NCBI GenBank assembly: GCA_030447805.1
Contig: JAUJOE010000001.1
Coordinates: forward strand, 441,314-480,647
DNA length: 39,334 bases
DNA from: Nocardioidaceae bacterium
GTDB lineage: Bacteria > Actinomycetota > Actinomycetes > Propionibacteriales > Nocardioidaceae
Direction of reading: 5' to 3'
Shown here: piece after piece, positions 17,774 through 27,034 of the stretch
Layout of the letters: every line of letters begins with the position of its first letter
Numbering within the stretch: the stretch's first letter is position 1
Notes under the pieces: generated by a model
Databases searched by the model: none
What the model saw: only the letters and a program-made list of their open reading frames with translations
What the model was told of the DNA's origin: nothing
Translations under genes and position numbers: made by a program

Positions 17774-18472
17774 GTGGCGACCGTCTTGCTCGTGCGGCAT
17801 GGTCGGTCAGCCGCCAACAGCGGGGGAGTGCTGGCCGGGCGCAGCCCCGGCGTTCTGCTCGACGAGGTCGGCCAGCAGCAGGTCGAGGCGACGGCGCAGC
17901 GGATGTCCGCACTCCCCGTGGCCGCCATCGTGAGCAGCCCGCTCGAGCGCTGCCAGCAGACCGCGAAAGTGATCGCCGAGTCGCTCGCGAAACCGGTTGA
18001 GGTACACCTCGACGACCGCTTCATCGAGTGTGGGTACGGCGACTGGACCGGCGGAGAGCTCAAGAAGCTCGCCAAGGACCCGCTGTGGAAGGTCGTGCAG
18101 GGCCACCCGAGCGCTGCCACGTTCCCGGCGGGGGAGTCCATCCGCGACATGCAGTGGCGGGCGTTGACCGCGACCCGGGAGTGGGACGGGAAGATCTCCG
18201 CCGAGCACGGCGCGCAGGCGCTGTGGGTCGCGGTCAGCCACGGCGACGTGATCAAGTCGATCCTTGCCGATGCGCTCGGCACGCACCTGGACAACTTCCA
18301 ACGCATCGTCGTCGACCCGGCCGCCGTGTCGGTCGTTTCCTACACGCCGCTGCGCCCCTTCGTGGTGCGGTTCAACGAGCACGGGGACCTGCACGGGATC
18401 GCGCCGCCGCGCCGGCGACGCCGTAGAGCGGCCAGCAGCGACGCCGCCGTTGGCGGCGGAGCGGGGTCGTAG
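17774..18472 (+). CDS. Histidine phosphatase / phosphoglycerate mutase family protein (MSMEG_4193-like)
   Basis: A 232-residue cytoplasmic protein. The catalytic LVRHGRSAAN sits at the N-terminus (RHG). SSPLERCQQTA, the Glu of FIECGYGDWTG and VAVSHGDVIKS (second catalytic His) complete the active site. The basic C-terminal tail (RRRRRAASS) is not part of the domain. GTG at 17774 lies 6 bases after a TAAGGT -10-like box, suggesting a leaderless transcript. It heads the cluster with DUF3090, the SCO1664 family and MshC, an arrangement common in actinobacteria. The substrate is unknown. Confidence 0.88.
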   Translation: MATVLLVRHGRSAANSGGVLAGRSPGVLLDEVGQQQVEATAQRMSALPVAAIVSSPLERCQQTAKVIAESLAKPVEVHLDDRFIECGYGDWTGGELKKLAKDPLWKVVQGHPSAATFPAGESIRDMQWRALTATREWDGKISAEHGAQALWVAVSHGDVIKSILADALGTHLDNFQRIVVDPAAVSVVSYTPLRPFVVRFNEHGDLHGIAPPRRRRRRAASSDAAVGGGAGS

Positions 18473-18481
18473 GCTTCCGGT

Positions 18482-19093
18482 ATGGCGATCGTCGTGCACA
18501 ACTACGAGCAACCCGACCGGTTCATCGCCGGCACAGTGGGTCCGCCCGGCCAGCGCACGTTCTTTCTCCAGGCCAAGGACGGCGACCGGGTGACGAGTGT
18601 CGCGCTGGAGAAGCAACAGGTGGCGATCCTCGCTGAGCGGCTCGACATCTTGCTTGACGAAGCGTTACGCCGAAGTGGTGGCGACGCCGCGATCCCCGCG
18701 GTGGCGCCGGTGGACCTTCGTGACGGCGATCCGCTGGATCAGCCGATCGTTGAGGAGTTCCGAGTCGGCACGATCACGCTCAGCTGGGATGGCGAGGACG
18801 GGGTCGTCGTCATCGAGCTCTTCCCAGTCTCCGAGGTGGCCGCCACAGACGACTCCGACGGCGGCGCGGACGACGCGGCGGACGAAGCGGAGACCGGAGC
18901 AGCGGAGATCGAGATCGAGGCAGACGAGATGCTGCTGGTCAAGCTCGACCCTGGCTATGCCCGGTTCTTCGCCCGGCGAGCGCTGTCGGTGGTGTCGGCA
19001 GGTCGTCCCGCGTGCCAGTTCTGCGGTGGGCCGATTGACCCGGAGGGGCACCTTTGTCCACGGGCGAACGGGTTCAAGCGCATTGCAGACTGA
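18482..19093 (+). CDS. DUF3090 family protein
   Basis: A 203-residue protein. Its start (VVHNYEQPDRFIAGTVGPPG, then RTFFLQAKDG) and its cysteine-rich end (CQFCGGPIDPEGHLC) are characteristic of DUF3090, found beside the phosphomutase-family and SCO1664-family genes in actinobacteria. The C-terminal cysteines look like a small zinc-binding ribbon. An acidic linker with many Asp, Glu and Ala residues lies near 120-145. TAGGCT at 18470-18475 is 6 bases before the ATG, so transcription may start at the codon. No biochemical function is known to me. Confidence 0.88.
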   Translation: MAIVVHNYEQPDRFIAGTVGPPGQRTFFLQAKDGDRVTSVALEKQQVAILAERLDILLDEALRRSGGDAAIPAVAPVDLRDGDPLDQPIVEEFRVGTITLSWDGEDGVVVIELFPVSEVAATDDSDGGADDAADEAETGAAEIEIEADEMLLVKLDPGYARFFARRALSVVSAGRPACQFCGGPIDPEGHLCPRANGFKRIAD

Positions 19094-19928
19094 CGACACG
19101 TTGGAGCGGGAGCTGACCGACGACGCCGTGGAAGCCGTGTTGTCCAACGGTGCCTTGACTGTCGTGGGCCGGCTGGCCACGGCGTCCAACGCGTCGTTCT
19201 TCGGCCAGGTCGAGCTCGACGGCGTCGCGTTGCCGTGCATCTACAAGCCGGTCGCCGGCGAGCGCCCGCTGTGGGACTTCCCCGACGGCACGCTGGCCGG
19301 ACGGGAACGCGCCGCGCGGCTCGTGTCCGAGGCGGGGGGCTGGCACGTCGTACCGCCCACCGTGCTGCGGGACGGTCGGTTCGGACCGGGCATGTGCCAG
19401 CGCTGGATCGACGTGGAGTCGCAGTTCGCCCTGGTCGACATCGTGGACTCGGGGGCGGCGGAGCCGGGCTGGATCGCCGTACTGGAAGCCGAGGACGCCA
19501 GCGGCCGAGACGTGCTGCTCGTGCACGCCGACGACGAGCGCCTGCGCGACATGGCGCTCTTCGACGCGGTGATCAACAACGCCGACCGCAAGGGTGGCCA
19601 CGTCCTGCTCGCTCCGGCGGCAGCGGCGGGCAGCGACCGGCAGGCAGGTCGGCTCTACGGATGCGACCACGGCGTCTCGTTCCACGTCGACACCAAACTG
19701 CGCACCGTCTTGTGGGGCTGGGCGGGTGAGCCGCTGCGCCCGCGGGACCTCCGGTCGCTGGCCCGCCTCGTCGATGCGCTCGACGCCGGTCTCGAGGACC
19801 AACTGGCGTCCTCACTCGCCGGTGCTGAGCTGCGCGCGCTGCGTCGCCGGGTCGACGTACTCCTCAGCACCGCTGAGATGCCGGTCCCTGACGGGTCCTG
19901 GCCCGCGATCCCGTGGCCGGCGTTCTGA
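19083..19928 (+). CDS. SCO1664 family protein (phosphatidylinositol-kinase-like fold)
   Basis: The recognisable protein runs from about [20 protein letters not shown] through [33 protein letters not shown] and [10 protein letters not shown] to the stop at 19928. The NNADRK and DHG motifs recall the catalytic and metal loops of HipA/PI3K-like kinases, which this family resembles distantly. The start is unsure: there is no ATG, so TTG at 19083 (overlapping the DUF3090 stop, about 281 residues) or TTG at 19101 are candidates. The gene is the third member of a conserved actinobacterial cluster. Substrate and activity are unknown. Confidence 0.82.
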   Translation: MQTDDTLERELTDDAVEAVLSNGALTVVGRLATASNASFFGQVELDGVALPCIYKPVAGERPLWDFPDGTLAGRERAARLVSEAGGWHVVPPTVLRDGRFGPGMCQRWIDVESQFALVDIVDSGAAEPGWIAVLEAEDASGRDVLLVHADDERLRDMALFDAVINNADRKGGHVLLAPAAAAGSDRQAGRLYGCDHGVSFHVDTKLRTVLWGWAGEPLRPRDLRSLARLVDALDAGLEDQLASSLAGAELRALRRRVDVLLSTAEMPVPDGSWPAIPWPAF

Positions 19929-19951
19929 GCGGGCGCGGCTACCCTTCGCGC

Positions 19952-21202
19952 ATGCACGCATGGGCGCCGCCGGGTCTGCCCACCACCGCCCGCGACGTCT
20001 TGGGTGAAGCGCCCGCACTGGCGTTGTACGACGCCCGCACCGGCAGCGTCGACAACACCAAACCGGCAGCGCAGGCCCGCATCTACGTCTGTGGGATCAC
20101 GCCCTACGACGCCACTCACCTCGGCCACGCCGCCACCTACGTCGCCTTCGACCTCGCCGTCCGGGCGTGGCGGGAGGCAGGCCACGGTGTGCGCTACGTG
20201 CAGAACGTCACCGACGTCGACGACCCGCTGCTCGAGCGCGCCGCTCGCACCGGCGAGCACTGGGCCGAGCTCGCCGCCCGGGAGACTCAGCTGTTCTGCG
20301 ACGACATGGCGGCGCTGGCGGTCATCCCTCCGGACGTGTACGCCGGGGCCGTCGAGTCCATCCCGCTGGTCGTCAACCTCGTGCAGGACCTCCAGGCTGC
20401 AGGAGCTGTCTACGAGGTCGACGGGGACCTCTACTTCTCGGTCACCGCCGACCCCAGCTTCGGTGCGCTGTCAGGGCTCGGATCCGATGTGATGCTCAAG
20501 CTCTTCGCTGAGCGGGGTGGCGACCCCGACAGGCCCGGCAAGCGACATCCGCTGGACTGCCTGCTGTGGCAGCAACAGCGGGGTGACGATCCCGCCTGGG
20601 ATACTCCGCTTGGCACCGGGCGACCGGGGTGGCACGTCGAGTGCGCCGCGATCGCGCTGGAGCACCTCGGTGCCGGCTTCGACGTGCAGGGCGGTGGCAG
20701 CGACCTGGTCTTCCCGCATCACGAGATGTCGGCCTCCGAGGCGCAGGTCGCTCGTCCCGGTAGCCCGTTCGCGAAGGCCTATGCCCACACGGGGATGGTG
20801 GGGTACGGCGGTCACAAGATGTCGAAGTCACGGGGCAACTTGGTGCTGGTCTCCCGGCTGCGGTCCGACGGCGTCGACCCGCGGGTGATCAGGCTCGCCT
20901 TGCTCGCTCAGCACTACCGGGTGGACTGGGAGTGGCGAGACGAGCTGCTCTCCGTGGCTGCTGACCGGCTCCACCGTTGGGAACAGGCGGTGCGCCGGGG
21001 CGGTCCGGACGCGCGGCCCGCGGCGAACGCCGTACGCGCCGCGTTGGCCGACGACCTCGACGCCCCGAGGGCGCTGGCCGCCGTCGACACCTGGGCCCAG
21101 TCGTCGACACAGTCGTCAACACAGTCGTCGCATCCGACCGTCGACGGCTCGGCGGACCTGATGGCCGCTGTCATCGAGGCCTCGCTCGGCGTGCGCCTCT
21201 AG
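19952..21202 (+). CDS. mshC: L-cysteine:1D-myo-inosityl 2-amino-2-deoxy-alpha-D-glucopyranoside ligase
   Basis: A 416-residue ligase of mycothiol synthesis, related to cysteinyl-tRNA synthetase. It joins cysteine to glucosaminyl-inositol using ATP. The zinc/cysteine-binding segment is [16 protein letters not shown], which includes the HIGH-type motif. [16 protein letters not shown] and [11 protein letters not shown] bind zinc and substrate, and HKMSKSRGN is the KMSKS loop. A Ser-Thr-Gln repeat near the C-terminus comes from a 12-base tandem repeat (21098-21130). ATG at 19952 follows TACCCT at 19940-19945 by 6 bases, a leaderless-type promoter. It identifies the host as a mycothiol-making actinobacterium. 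Confidence 0.94.
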   Translation: MHAWAPPGLPTTARDVLGEAPALALYDARTGSVDNTKPAAQARIYVCGITPYDATHLGHAATYVAFDLAVRAWREAGHGVRYVQNVTDVDDPLLERAARTGEHWAELAARETQLFCDDMAALAVIPPDVYAGAVESIPLVVNLVQDLQAAGAVYEVDGDLYFSVTADPSFGALSGLGSDVMLKLFAERGGDPDRPGKRHPLDCLLWQQQRGDDPAWDTPLGTGRPGWHVECAAIALEHLGAGFDVQGGGSDLVFPHHEMSASEAQVARPGSPFAKAYAHTGMVGYGGHKMSKSRGNLVLVSRLRSDGVDPRVIRLALLAQHYRVDWEWRDELLSVAADRLHRWEQAVRRGGPDARPAANAVRAALADDLDAPRALAAVDTWAQSSTQSSTQSSHPTVDGSADLMAAVIEASLGVRL

Positions 21203-21225
21203 CCCTCGCACGCGCCCGGGAACGT

Positions 21226-22070
21226 TCAGTCGTCGGTACGCCGCTTGAGGTAGCGCTCGAACTCCCGGGCGATGGCGTCCCCGCTCGCCTCGGGGAGGTC
21301 GGCGGTGTCGCGCTCCTCTTCCAGCGAACGCACGTAGTCAGCCACGTCGGAGTCGTCAGACGCCAGCTCGTCGACGCCGCGCTCCCACGCTTTGGCCTCC
21401 TCCGGCAGACCGCGCATGTCGATCGGCGCACCGACGAAGTCCTCGAGCTGGCCCAGCAGCGCCAGCGTCGCCTTCGGCGCGGGTGGTTGGGCGACGTAGT
21501 GCGGGACAGCCGCCCAGTAGGACAGCGTCTTGAGCCCTCGGCGGTGCGACGCCTCCTGGATGACTCCGACGATCCCCGTCGGGCCGGTGTAGCGGGACGG
21601 GACGAGCCGGTGGCGCGCGACCATCAGCGGGTCGGACGAGATGCCGGTGACCGGCACCGGTCGGGTGTGCGGCACGTCCGCCAGCAGCGCCCCGAGCGTG
21701 ACCACGGTCCGTGCGCCGATGCCAGTGAGATAGCCCAGCACCTCGTCGCAGAAGGCGCGCCAGCGCAGGTTCGGCTCGATGCCGGTGACCAAGATGACGT
21801 CCTTGCCGGCCGGTGCCGCGGTGCAGTGCCAAAGCTGGTGCTGCGCCAGGACAGCTCGCGCTGGCCGTCGGAGCTGAACCCGACGTGCGGGCGGTTGACC
21901 TGAAAGTCGTAGTAGTCCTCGGGGTCGATGGTGGCCAGCCGGCTGGCCCGCCAGGTGACGAGCAGGTGCGAGATCGCGTCGCTGGCGGCCTCTCCTGCGT
22001 CGTTCCAACCCTCGAAGGCGGCGATCACGGTGGCGTCGCGCAACTGGCGGTCGACGTCGATGTTGATCAC
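21226..22070 (-). CDS. PAC2 family protein, interrupted by a single-base frameshift
   Basis: The N-terminal part reads INIDVDRQLRDATVIAAFEG, then GWNDAGEAASDAISHLL and DFQVNRPHVGF, characteristic of the actinobacterial PAC2 (proteasome-assembly-chaperone-like) family. The frame is lost near 21825-21845 and resumes as KDVILVTGIEPNLRWRAF, then GYLTGIGARTVVTLGALLADVPHTRPV and on to the stop at 21226. One missing base explains the break; restored length is about 281 residues, normal for the family. GTG at 22070 is the likely start. It lies downstream of and convergent with mshC, which is its usual neighbour. Its biochemical role is not established. Confidence 0.85.
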
Positions 22071-22130
22071 CGTTCCAGCGTACGGCGGTCGCCTCCGCCG
22101 GGCGGACAGTGTCATGGGAGGACCATCACC

Positions 22131-22825
22131 GTGGCCGAACAGCCCCGTTCGCCGATCGGCCTGAGCTTCGCCGACGGCGCCCTCAACGGCGAGCAGTGGA
22201 TGGGGGTCGTGGCCGACGCGGTCGACCGGATCAGCGCGGGAGCGCTGGAGAAGGTCGTGCTGGCCCGCGACCTGGTCGCGACCCTCGACGAGCCGATCGA
22301 CATCCGGTGGCCGTTGCAGCGCCTCGCGTCCGGCTACCCGATGTGCTGGACCTTCCACGTCGACGGCCTCTTCGGCGCCACCCCCGGAGATGCTGGTGCG
22401 ACGCGAGCGCGGCCTGGTCACCTCCCGCGTGCTGGCCGGCACCATCCGGCGTACCGGCGACGACGGCCGCGACCTGGCCCTCGCCGCGACCCTGACCCGG
22501 TCCTCCAAAGACCTCGAGGAGCACGAGTACGCCGTCCGGTCGGTCGCCGACGCGCTCGACCTGCACTGCCAGTCGATGAACGTGCCCGAGGCTCCGTTCG
22601 TGCTGCACCTTCCCAACGTCATGCGATCGTCCACGACGCGGCGACCGTGTCGTCGCTGCAGCTCGCCGAGTCGCTGCACCCCTCTACCGCGGTCGGCGGC
22701 ACCCCCACCTCGGACGCCGTCACGCTGATCTCCGAGATCGAGGGCATGGACCGCGGCCGCTACGCCGGCCCCGTCGGCTGGATGGACGCCGACGGCTTGA
22801 CGGCGAGTGGGGCATCGCATTGTGA
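22131..22825 (+). pseudogene. Isochorismate synthase (MenF/EntC family) remnant
   Basis: Conserved chorismate-binding-domain pieces appear in two alternating frames. The first frame holds GALEKVVLARDLVATLDEPI. The second holds EMLVRRERGLVTSRVLAGTI and SKDLEEHEYAVRSVADAL. The first frame then returns with SLQLAESLHPSTAVGGTPT and DRGRYAGPVGWMDADG, and GEWGIAL lies just before the stop at 22825. Breaks are near 22385, 22622 and 22790. The N-terminal half of the family is missing, a short stretch around 22620 is lost, and the C-terminal catalytic end is cut. It starts with GTG at 22131 after GGAGGA. This is old decay, not a single read error. Confidence 0.8.
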
Positions 22826-23156
22826 CCGCTGCCAGCTTCTCCCGACGGGTTGTCGCAGGGGTGGGTAGTCCCCGCACCTTTGGCCCGGTACCGGCGCGAC
22901 TGTGAGCCACAAGTTCGGGGACTATCCCACCCTCGGGCGCGGTTCCAGGCGGTGGCCCGAACTTCGGGATCCGCATGGCTCCACCAGCGACAGACCGGGG
23001 GCCAGATCACGACCTGGTAACAGGTGTGCACCAGCCTCCCCGCAGGTCTGGTCCTGGAGGCGGGGCTTGCGGCTAGAGTGCGTGCAACGCCGTCGGGACG
23101 TGTCCCACGTCACCAGGCGCGGGGCAGGTCCGCCGACAGGGCGGGCCGCACGATCG
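22826..23156. other. Intergenic stretch rich in inverted repeats
   Basis: I see no gene here. GTGGGTAGTCCCC (22861-22873) is nearly complementary to GGGGACTATCCCAC (22917-22930). AAGTTCGGG (22911-22919) is complementary to CCCGAACTT (22957-22965), which itself sits in the small palindrome CCCGAACTTCGGG. ACCTG-GTAA-CAGGT lies near 23012-23025 and looks like an operator-type dyad ahead of the transporter operon. The rest may hold a terminator for the broken gene upstream and the promoter of the operon. No clear -10/-35 pair is evident. Confidence 0.4.
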
Positions 23157-23174
23157 ATGAGTGAGGTTGCACTG

Positions 23175-24840
23175 ATGAGAACCATCCGCAAGGTAGCGGC
23201 CCTGGCCCTGACCGGGGCGCTCGCGCTGGGCGTCGCGTCCTGTGCCGAGTCCGAGCGCGAGGGCACTGGCAATGAGGGCGAGGGCGGCGGTACCATTCAC
23301 CTTCGGCGCCGCCGGCGCCCCGGAGATGTTCGACCCGCTCTACGCCACGGACGGCGAGACCTTCCGCGTCACCCGTCAGATGTTCGAGGGACTCCTCGAC
23401 ATCAAGCCCGGCAGTGCCGAGGTCGTTCCCGGTCTCGCGACCGAGTGGACGTCCAACGAGGACGGCACGGTCTGGGACTTCACGCTCCGCGACGACGTGA
23501 AGTTCCACGACGGCACCGACTTCAACGCCGAGGCGGTCTGCGCCAACTTCGAGCGGATGTTCGACCAGAACGAGGCCGGCCAGGTCGCCGCCGAGTACTG
23601 GGGCTACGTCATGGGCGGGTTCGCGAACGACCCGGAGAGCTCGCTCTACGGCGGCTGCGAGGCCACCGACGAGTTCACCGCCCAGGTCACGATCACCCGC
23701 GCAACCTCCGGCTTCCCGACCATGCTGACGCTGTCGTCACTCGCGATGCAGTCGCCCACCGCCATGGAGAAGGGCGACGCCAACGGCATCGCCGCCGAGG
23801 GCGAGGGCTTCAGCTTCCCGGAGTACGCACAGAACCCGGTCGGCACCGGCCCCTACACGTTCGGCGAGTACGACGAGGCCAACGCCACCATCACGCTCGA
23901 GGCCTTCGACGACTACTACGGTGACGCGCCCGAGAGCAGCGAGCTGGTCTTCAAGGTGATCCCCGACGAGAGCACCCGTCGCCAAGAGCTCGAGGCCGGC
24001 AGCATCGACGGCTACGACCTCCCCAACCCCGTCGACTGGCAGGGCCTGGAGGACGGCGGCAACCAGGTCGAGGTGCGACCCGCCTTCAACATCTTCTACC
24101 TGGGCCTGAACCCCGAGGCGAACCCGGTGCTGAAGGACCTCAAGGTCCGGCAGGCGCTCTACCACGCGCTCGACCGCGAGCAGATCGTCCAGAGCCAGCT
24201 GCCCGAGGGTGCGGAGGTCGCGACGCAGTTCATGCCGTCGACGGTCAGCGGCTACAACAGCTCGCTCGAGCCCTACCCCTACGACCCGGAGAAGGCCAAG
24301 TCGCTGCTGCAGGAGGCGGGCGCCGAGGGCATGACCCTGACGTTCGCCTTCCCGACCGACGTCACCCGGCCCTACATGCCGGACCCGCAGAAGCTGTACG
24401 ACGCACTGCGGACCAACCTCGAGGACGTCGGCGTCAAGGTCGAGGTCGTCAGCGCCTCGTGGAACGGTGGCTACCTGGACAACGTGACGGCGGGCAAGTA
24501 CGACGCCTACCTGCTCGGCTGGACCGGTGACTACAACGCGGCGTTCAACTTCATCGGCACCTTCTTCGGCAACCTGAAGGAGAACGACTTCGGGACCGAG
24601 GTCATGCCGTGGGGCGAGCAGCTCGCGCAGGACCTGCAGGCCGCCGACGCCATCGTCGACGATGCCGAGCGGGCGGCCGCGTTCGAGACCATCAACCAGC
24701 AGATCATGGAGGAGTACCTCCCCGGTCTGCCGATCAGCCACTCACCGCCGGCCCTCGTGGTCGGTCCCGAGGTCGAGGGCCTGATCCCGAGCCCGCTGAC
24801 GGCCGAGGAGTTCAGCACCGTCAGCGTCGGCGGTCAGTGA
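23175..24840 (+). CDS. Dipeptide/oligopeptide ABC transporter substrate-binding lipoprotein (family 5), one frameshift near the N-terminus
   Basis: The signal peptide MRTIRKVAALALTGALALG leads to the lipobox VASC. The acidic linker GTGNEGEGGG is followed by a frame change near 23295-23300 (one extra T in ACCATTCACC). The mature SBP_bac_5 domain then begins as FGAAGAPEMFDPLYATDGE and runs to the stop. Family motifs include WTSNEDGTVWDFTLRDDVKF, FNAEAVCANFERM and VGTGPYTFGEY. Joined length is about 555 residues, usual for the family. It is the extracytoplasmic receptor for peptides or a similar solute. It is the first gene of a five-gene transporter operon. GTG/ATG choices upstream (23157) are possible. 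Confidence 0.9.
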
Positions 24841-24871
24841 CGATCACCAACTGACTCACGACACAGAGGTC

Positions 24872-24904
24872 GAGGGGGGCCACCCACCGCGGGTGACCCC
24901 CCTC
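24872..24904 (+). terminator. Strong hairpin between the binding-protein and permease genes
   Basis: GAGGGGGGCCACCC (24872-24885) and GGGTGACCCCCCTC (24891-24904) pair at 13 of 14 positions around a 5-base loop, 32 bases after the binding-protein stop. No T run follows. In such operons a hairpin here typically stabilises the upstream message or partly stops transcription so that the binding protein is made in excess over the permeases. That role is inferred from position. Confidence 0.65.
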
Positions 24905-24955
24905 ACCGCTGCTCGCCACTAGGGTGCCGGCATTACCCCGTAGGAGGCTAGATCC

Positions 24956-25966
24956 ATGATCCGGTTCATCGTGCGCCGGCTGATCGCGATGGTCGGCGTG
25001 GTGCTGGTGCTCTCGCTGTTGCTGTTCTTCTGGCTCCGGTCCCTGCCCGGCGGCCCGGTGTCGGCGATCCTCGGCGAGCGGGCCACCGCGAGCCGCCGCG
25101 CCGCACTCGAGGCCGCACTCGGCCTGGACCAGCCGGTCTACGTCCAGTACCTCAAGTTCCTGGAGCGCGCGGCCCAAGGCAACTTCGGCGTCTCGACGCA
25201 GGTACTTCCCGGCACCGACGCGCTCGACATCTTCTGGATGCGGCTGCCGGCGACCCTCGAGCTCTCCTTCTTCGCCCTGGTCCTCGCCACGTCGCTCGGC
25301 ATCCCGCTCGGCTACTTCGCGGCCCGCCGCCGCGGTTCGGTCCTGGACAACACCTCGATCGTGATGTCGCTGATCGGCGTCGCGGTGCCGGTGTTCTTCA
25401 CCGCCTTCATGCTCAAGTACTTCTTCGCCGTCCAGTGGAACCTGCTCCCGGTGTCCGGGCGCCAGGATCCCGGGCTCGATGCCACCCGGATCACCGGCTT
25501 CTTCGTGCTCGACGGGATCATGACTCGTGAGTGGGACGCCGCCGGCAACGCGCTGCTCCACTTGGTGCTCCCGTCGCTGGCGCTCGCCACGATCCCGTTC
25601 GCGGTGATCTTCCGGATCACCCGGGCCTCGGTGCTCGACGTGCTCGACGAGGACTACGTCCGCACCGCGGAGGCAAAGGGCCTGACCGCACGGACCATCC
25701 GCGGCCGCCACGTGCTGCGCAACGCGATGCTGCCGGTCACCACCATCATCGGTCTCCAGGTCGGGGGTCTGCTCGCCGGAGCGGTGCTCACTGAGACCGT
25801 CTTCGCCTTCGGCGGCATCGGACAAGCCCTCTACGAGGCGTTCAAGGACAAGGACTACGCCGTGCTGCAGGTGCTGATCATGGCGGCGGCGGTGATCTAC
25901 GTGCTGGTCAACCTGCTCGTCGACATCTCCTACGCGATCATCGACCCCCGTGTCCGGACGAGGTGA
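24956..25966 (+). CDS. Dipeptide/oligopeptide ABC transporter permease, DppB type
   Basis: A 336-residue inner-membrane protein with six predicted helices; the first lies at residues 9-30. The N-terminal half has the DppB pattern (LPGGPVSAILGERAT, then ALGLDQPVYVQYLKFL). The coupling (EAA) loop reads RTAEAKGLTARTIRGRHVLRN near the C-terminal third. The ribosome site AGGAGG at 24943-24948 precedes ATG. It pairs with the DppC-type permease downstream. Length and motifs are normal. Confidence 0.93.
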   Translation: MIRFIVRRLIAMVGVVLVLSLLLFFWLRSLPGGPVSAILGERATASRRAALEAALGLDQPVYVQYLKFLERAAQGNFGVSTQVLPGTDALDIFWMRLPATLELSFFALVLATSLGIPLGYFAARRRGSVLDNTSIVMSLIGVAVPVFFTAFMLKYFFAVQWNLLPVSGRQDPGLDATRITGFFVLDGIMTREWDAAGNALLHLVLPSLALATIPFAVIFRITRASVLDVLDEDYVRTAEAKGLTARTIRGRHVLRNAMLPVTTIIGLQVGGLLAGAVLTETVFAFGGIGQALYEAFKDKDYAVLQVLIMAAAVIYVLVNLLVDISYAIIDPRVRTR

Positions 25967-25970
25967 CCCC

Positions 25971-26045
25971 ATGAGCACCCCACGAAATCGCGGGCTTCCC
26001 CCGCTTCGCTCCTCCATCCCACGATTCCGCAGGGACCCCGCATGA
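25971..26045 (+). CDS. Possible 24-residue coupled peptide between the two permease genes
   Basis: ATG at 25971 opens a frame of 24 codons coding for a basic, Pro- and Arg-rich peptide (begins MSTPRNRGLPP). Its stop overlaps the next gene's start as ATGA (26042-26045). A GAGG lies about 9 bases upstream. Within it, GCGGG-CTTCC-CCCGC can form a hairpin extended by outer CGAA/TTCG pairing. This looks like a translational-coupling or leader peptide rather than a functional protein. No homologue is known to me, and chance is possible in so short a frame. Confidence 0.35.
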   Translation: MSTPRNRGLPPLRSSIPRFRRDPA

Positions 26046-27028
26046 CCGATCAGCCCGGCACCGACAGCCCTGCACCCCCGCCCCGGCGGCAGTCGTACGG
26101 CGATCGCCGCAAACAACGCCTCGACGAGCTGGCGGCCGCGTCGGTCGACGAGACCCCCGGCGTCTCCCTGCTCGTCAGCGCCTGGCGGAGGCTCAGGCGC
26201 AACCCGGTGTTCCTGCTCGGCGCCGGTATCACGACCACCTTCGTCGTCCTGGCCGTCATCTCCCCGTGGCTGGCGCCCTGGGACCCGGCTGCCAATCCGC
26301 TGATCGACAAGGTCCGCCCGCAGTCCAACCCGGTTCCCGGGCCTGAGGCGGGTCATCCGCTCGGTGCTGACAACCGGGGACGCGACCTGCTGTCGCGGCT
26401 GTTGATCGGCAGCCAGCAGACGCTGCTCGTCGGCGTGATGGCCACCTTGTTCGGACTCGCGGGAGGAGTCGCCCTCGGCACGCTCGCCGGCGCCCTCGGC
26501 GGCTGGGTCGACTCGGTGGTGATGCGGATCGTCGACGTGATGCTGTCGATCCCCTCGCTGCTGCTGGCGTTCTCGATCGCGGCACTGTTCGCCCGCCCCA
26601 ACCAGTGGACGCTGATCGTCGCGATCGCGACGATCCAGGTGCCCATCTTCGCGCGGATGCTCCGCGGCTCGATGCTGGCGCAGCGAGTCAGTGACCACGT
26701 CCTGGCGGCCCGCGCGCTCGGCGTCAAGCCGGGAGCCATCGTCTTCCGCCACATGCTCCCCAACGCGCTCGGGCCGGTGATCGTGCAGACCACGCTGGTG
26801 CTCGCGGTGGCGATCATCGATGCGGCGGCGCTGTCCTTCCTCGGCCTCGGCAACCCCGACGACCGGCAGCCGGAGTGGGGCCAGATGCTGGGCAACTCCC
26901 AGCAGTTCATCAACTCCTACCCGCACCTGGCGATCTACCCCGCGGCGTGCATCATCGTGGTCGCGCTCGGCTTCACGCTGATGGGTGAGTCCCTGCGCGA
27001 GGCCCTTGACCCGAAGTCGCGGAGGTGA
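26042..27028 (+). CDS. Dipeptide/oligopeptide ABC transporter permease, DppC type
   Basis: A 328-residue membrane protein with a Pro-rich N-terminal cytoplasmic segment (about 45 residues) before the first helix. The DppC-type motif [20 protein letters not shown] lies after helix 1. The coupling loop reads [20 protein letters not shown], and [18 protein letters not shown] near the C-terminus is typical. It lies 75 bases after dppB and 6 bases before the ATPase gene. Its start may be translationally coupled to the small upstream frame. Confidence 0.93.
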   Translation: MTDQPGTDSPAPPPRRQSYGDRRKQRLDELAAASVDETPGVSLLVSAWRRLRRNPVFLLGAGITTTFVVLAVISPWLAPWDPAANPLIDKVRPQSNPVPGPEAGHPLGADNRGRDLLSRLLIGSQQTLLVGVMATLFGLAGGVALGTLAGALGGWVDSVVMRIVDVMLSIPSLLLAFSIAALFARPNQWTLIVAIATIQVPIFARMLRGSMLAQRVSDHVLAARALGVKPGAIVFRHMLPNALGPVIVQTTLVLAVAIIDAAALSFLGLGNPDDRQPEWGQMLGNSQQFINSYPHLAIYPAACIIVVALGFTLMGESLREALDPKSRR

Positions 27029-27034
27029 CCTGAG

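Noticed and set aside
16485-17933. A 482-codon plus-strand frame
   Set aside because: It is antisense to corA and the channel gene; corA has its GMN motif and proper ends, and this frame has no domain.
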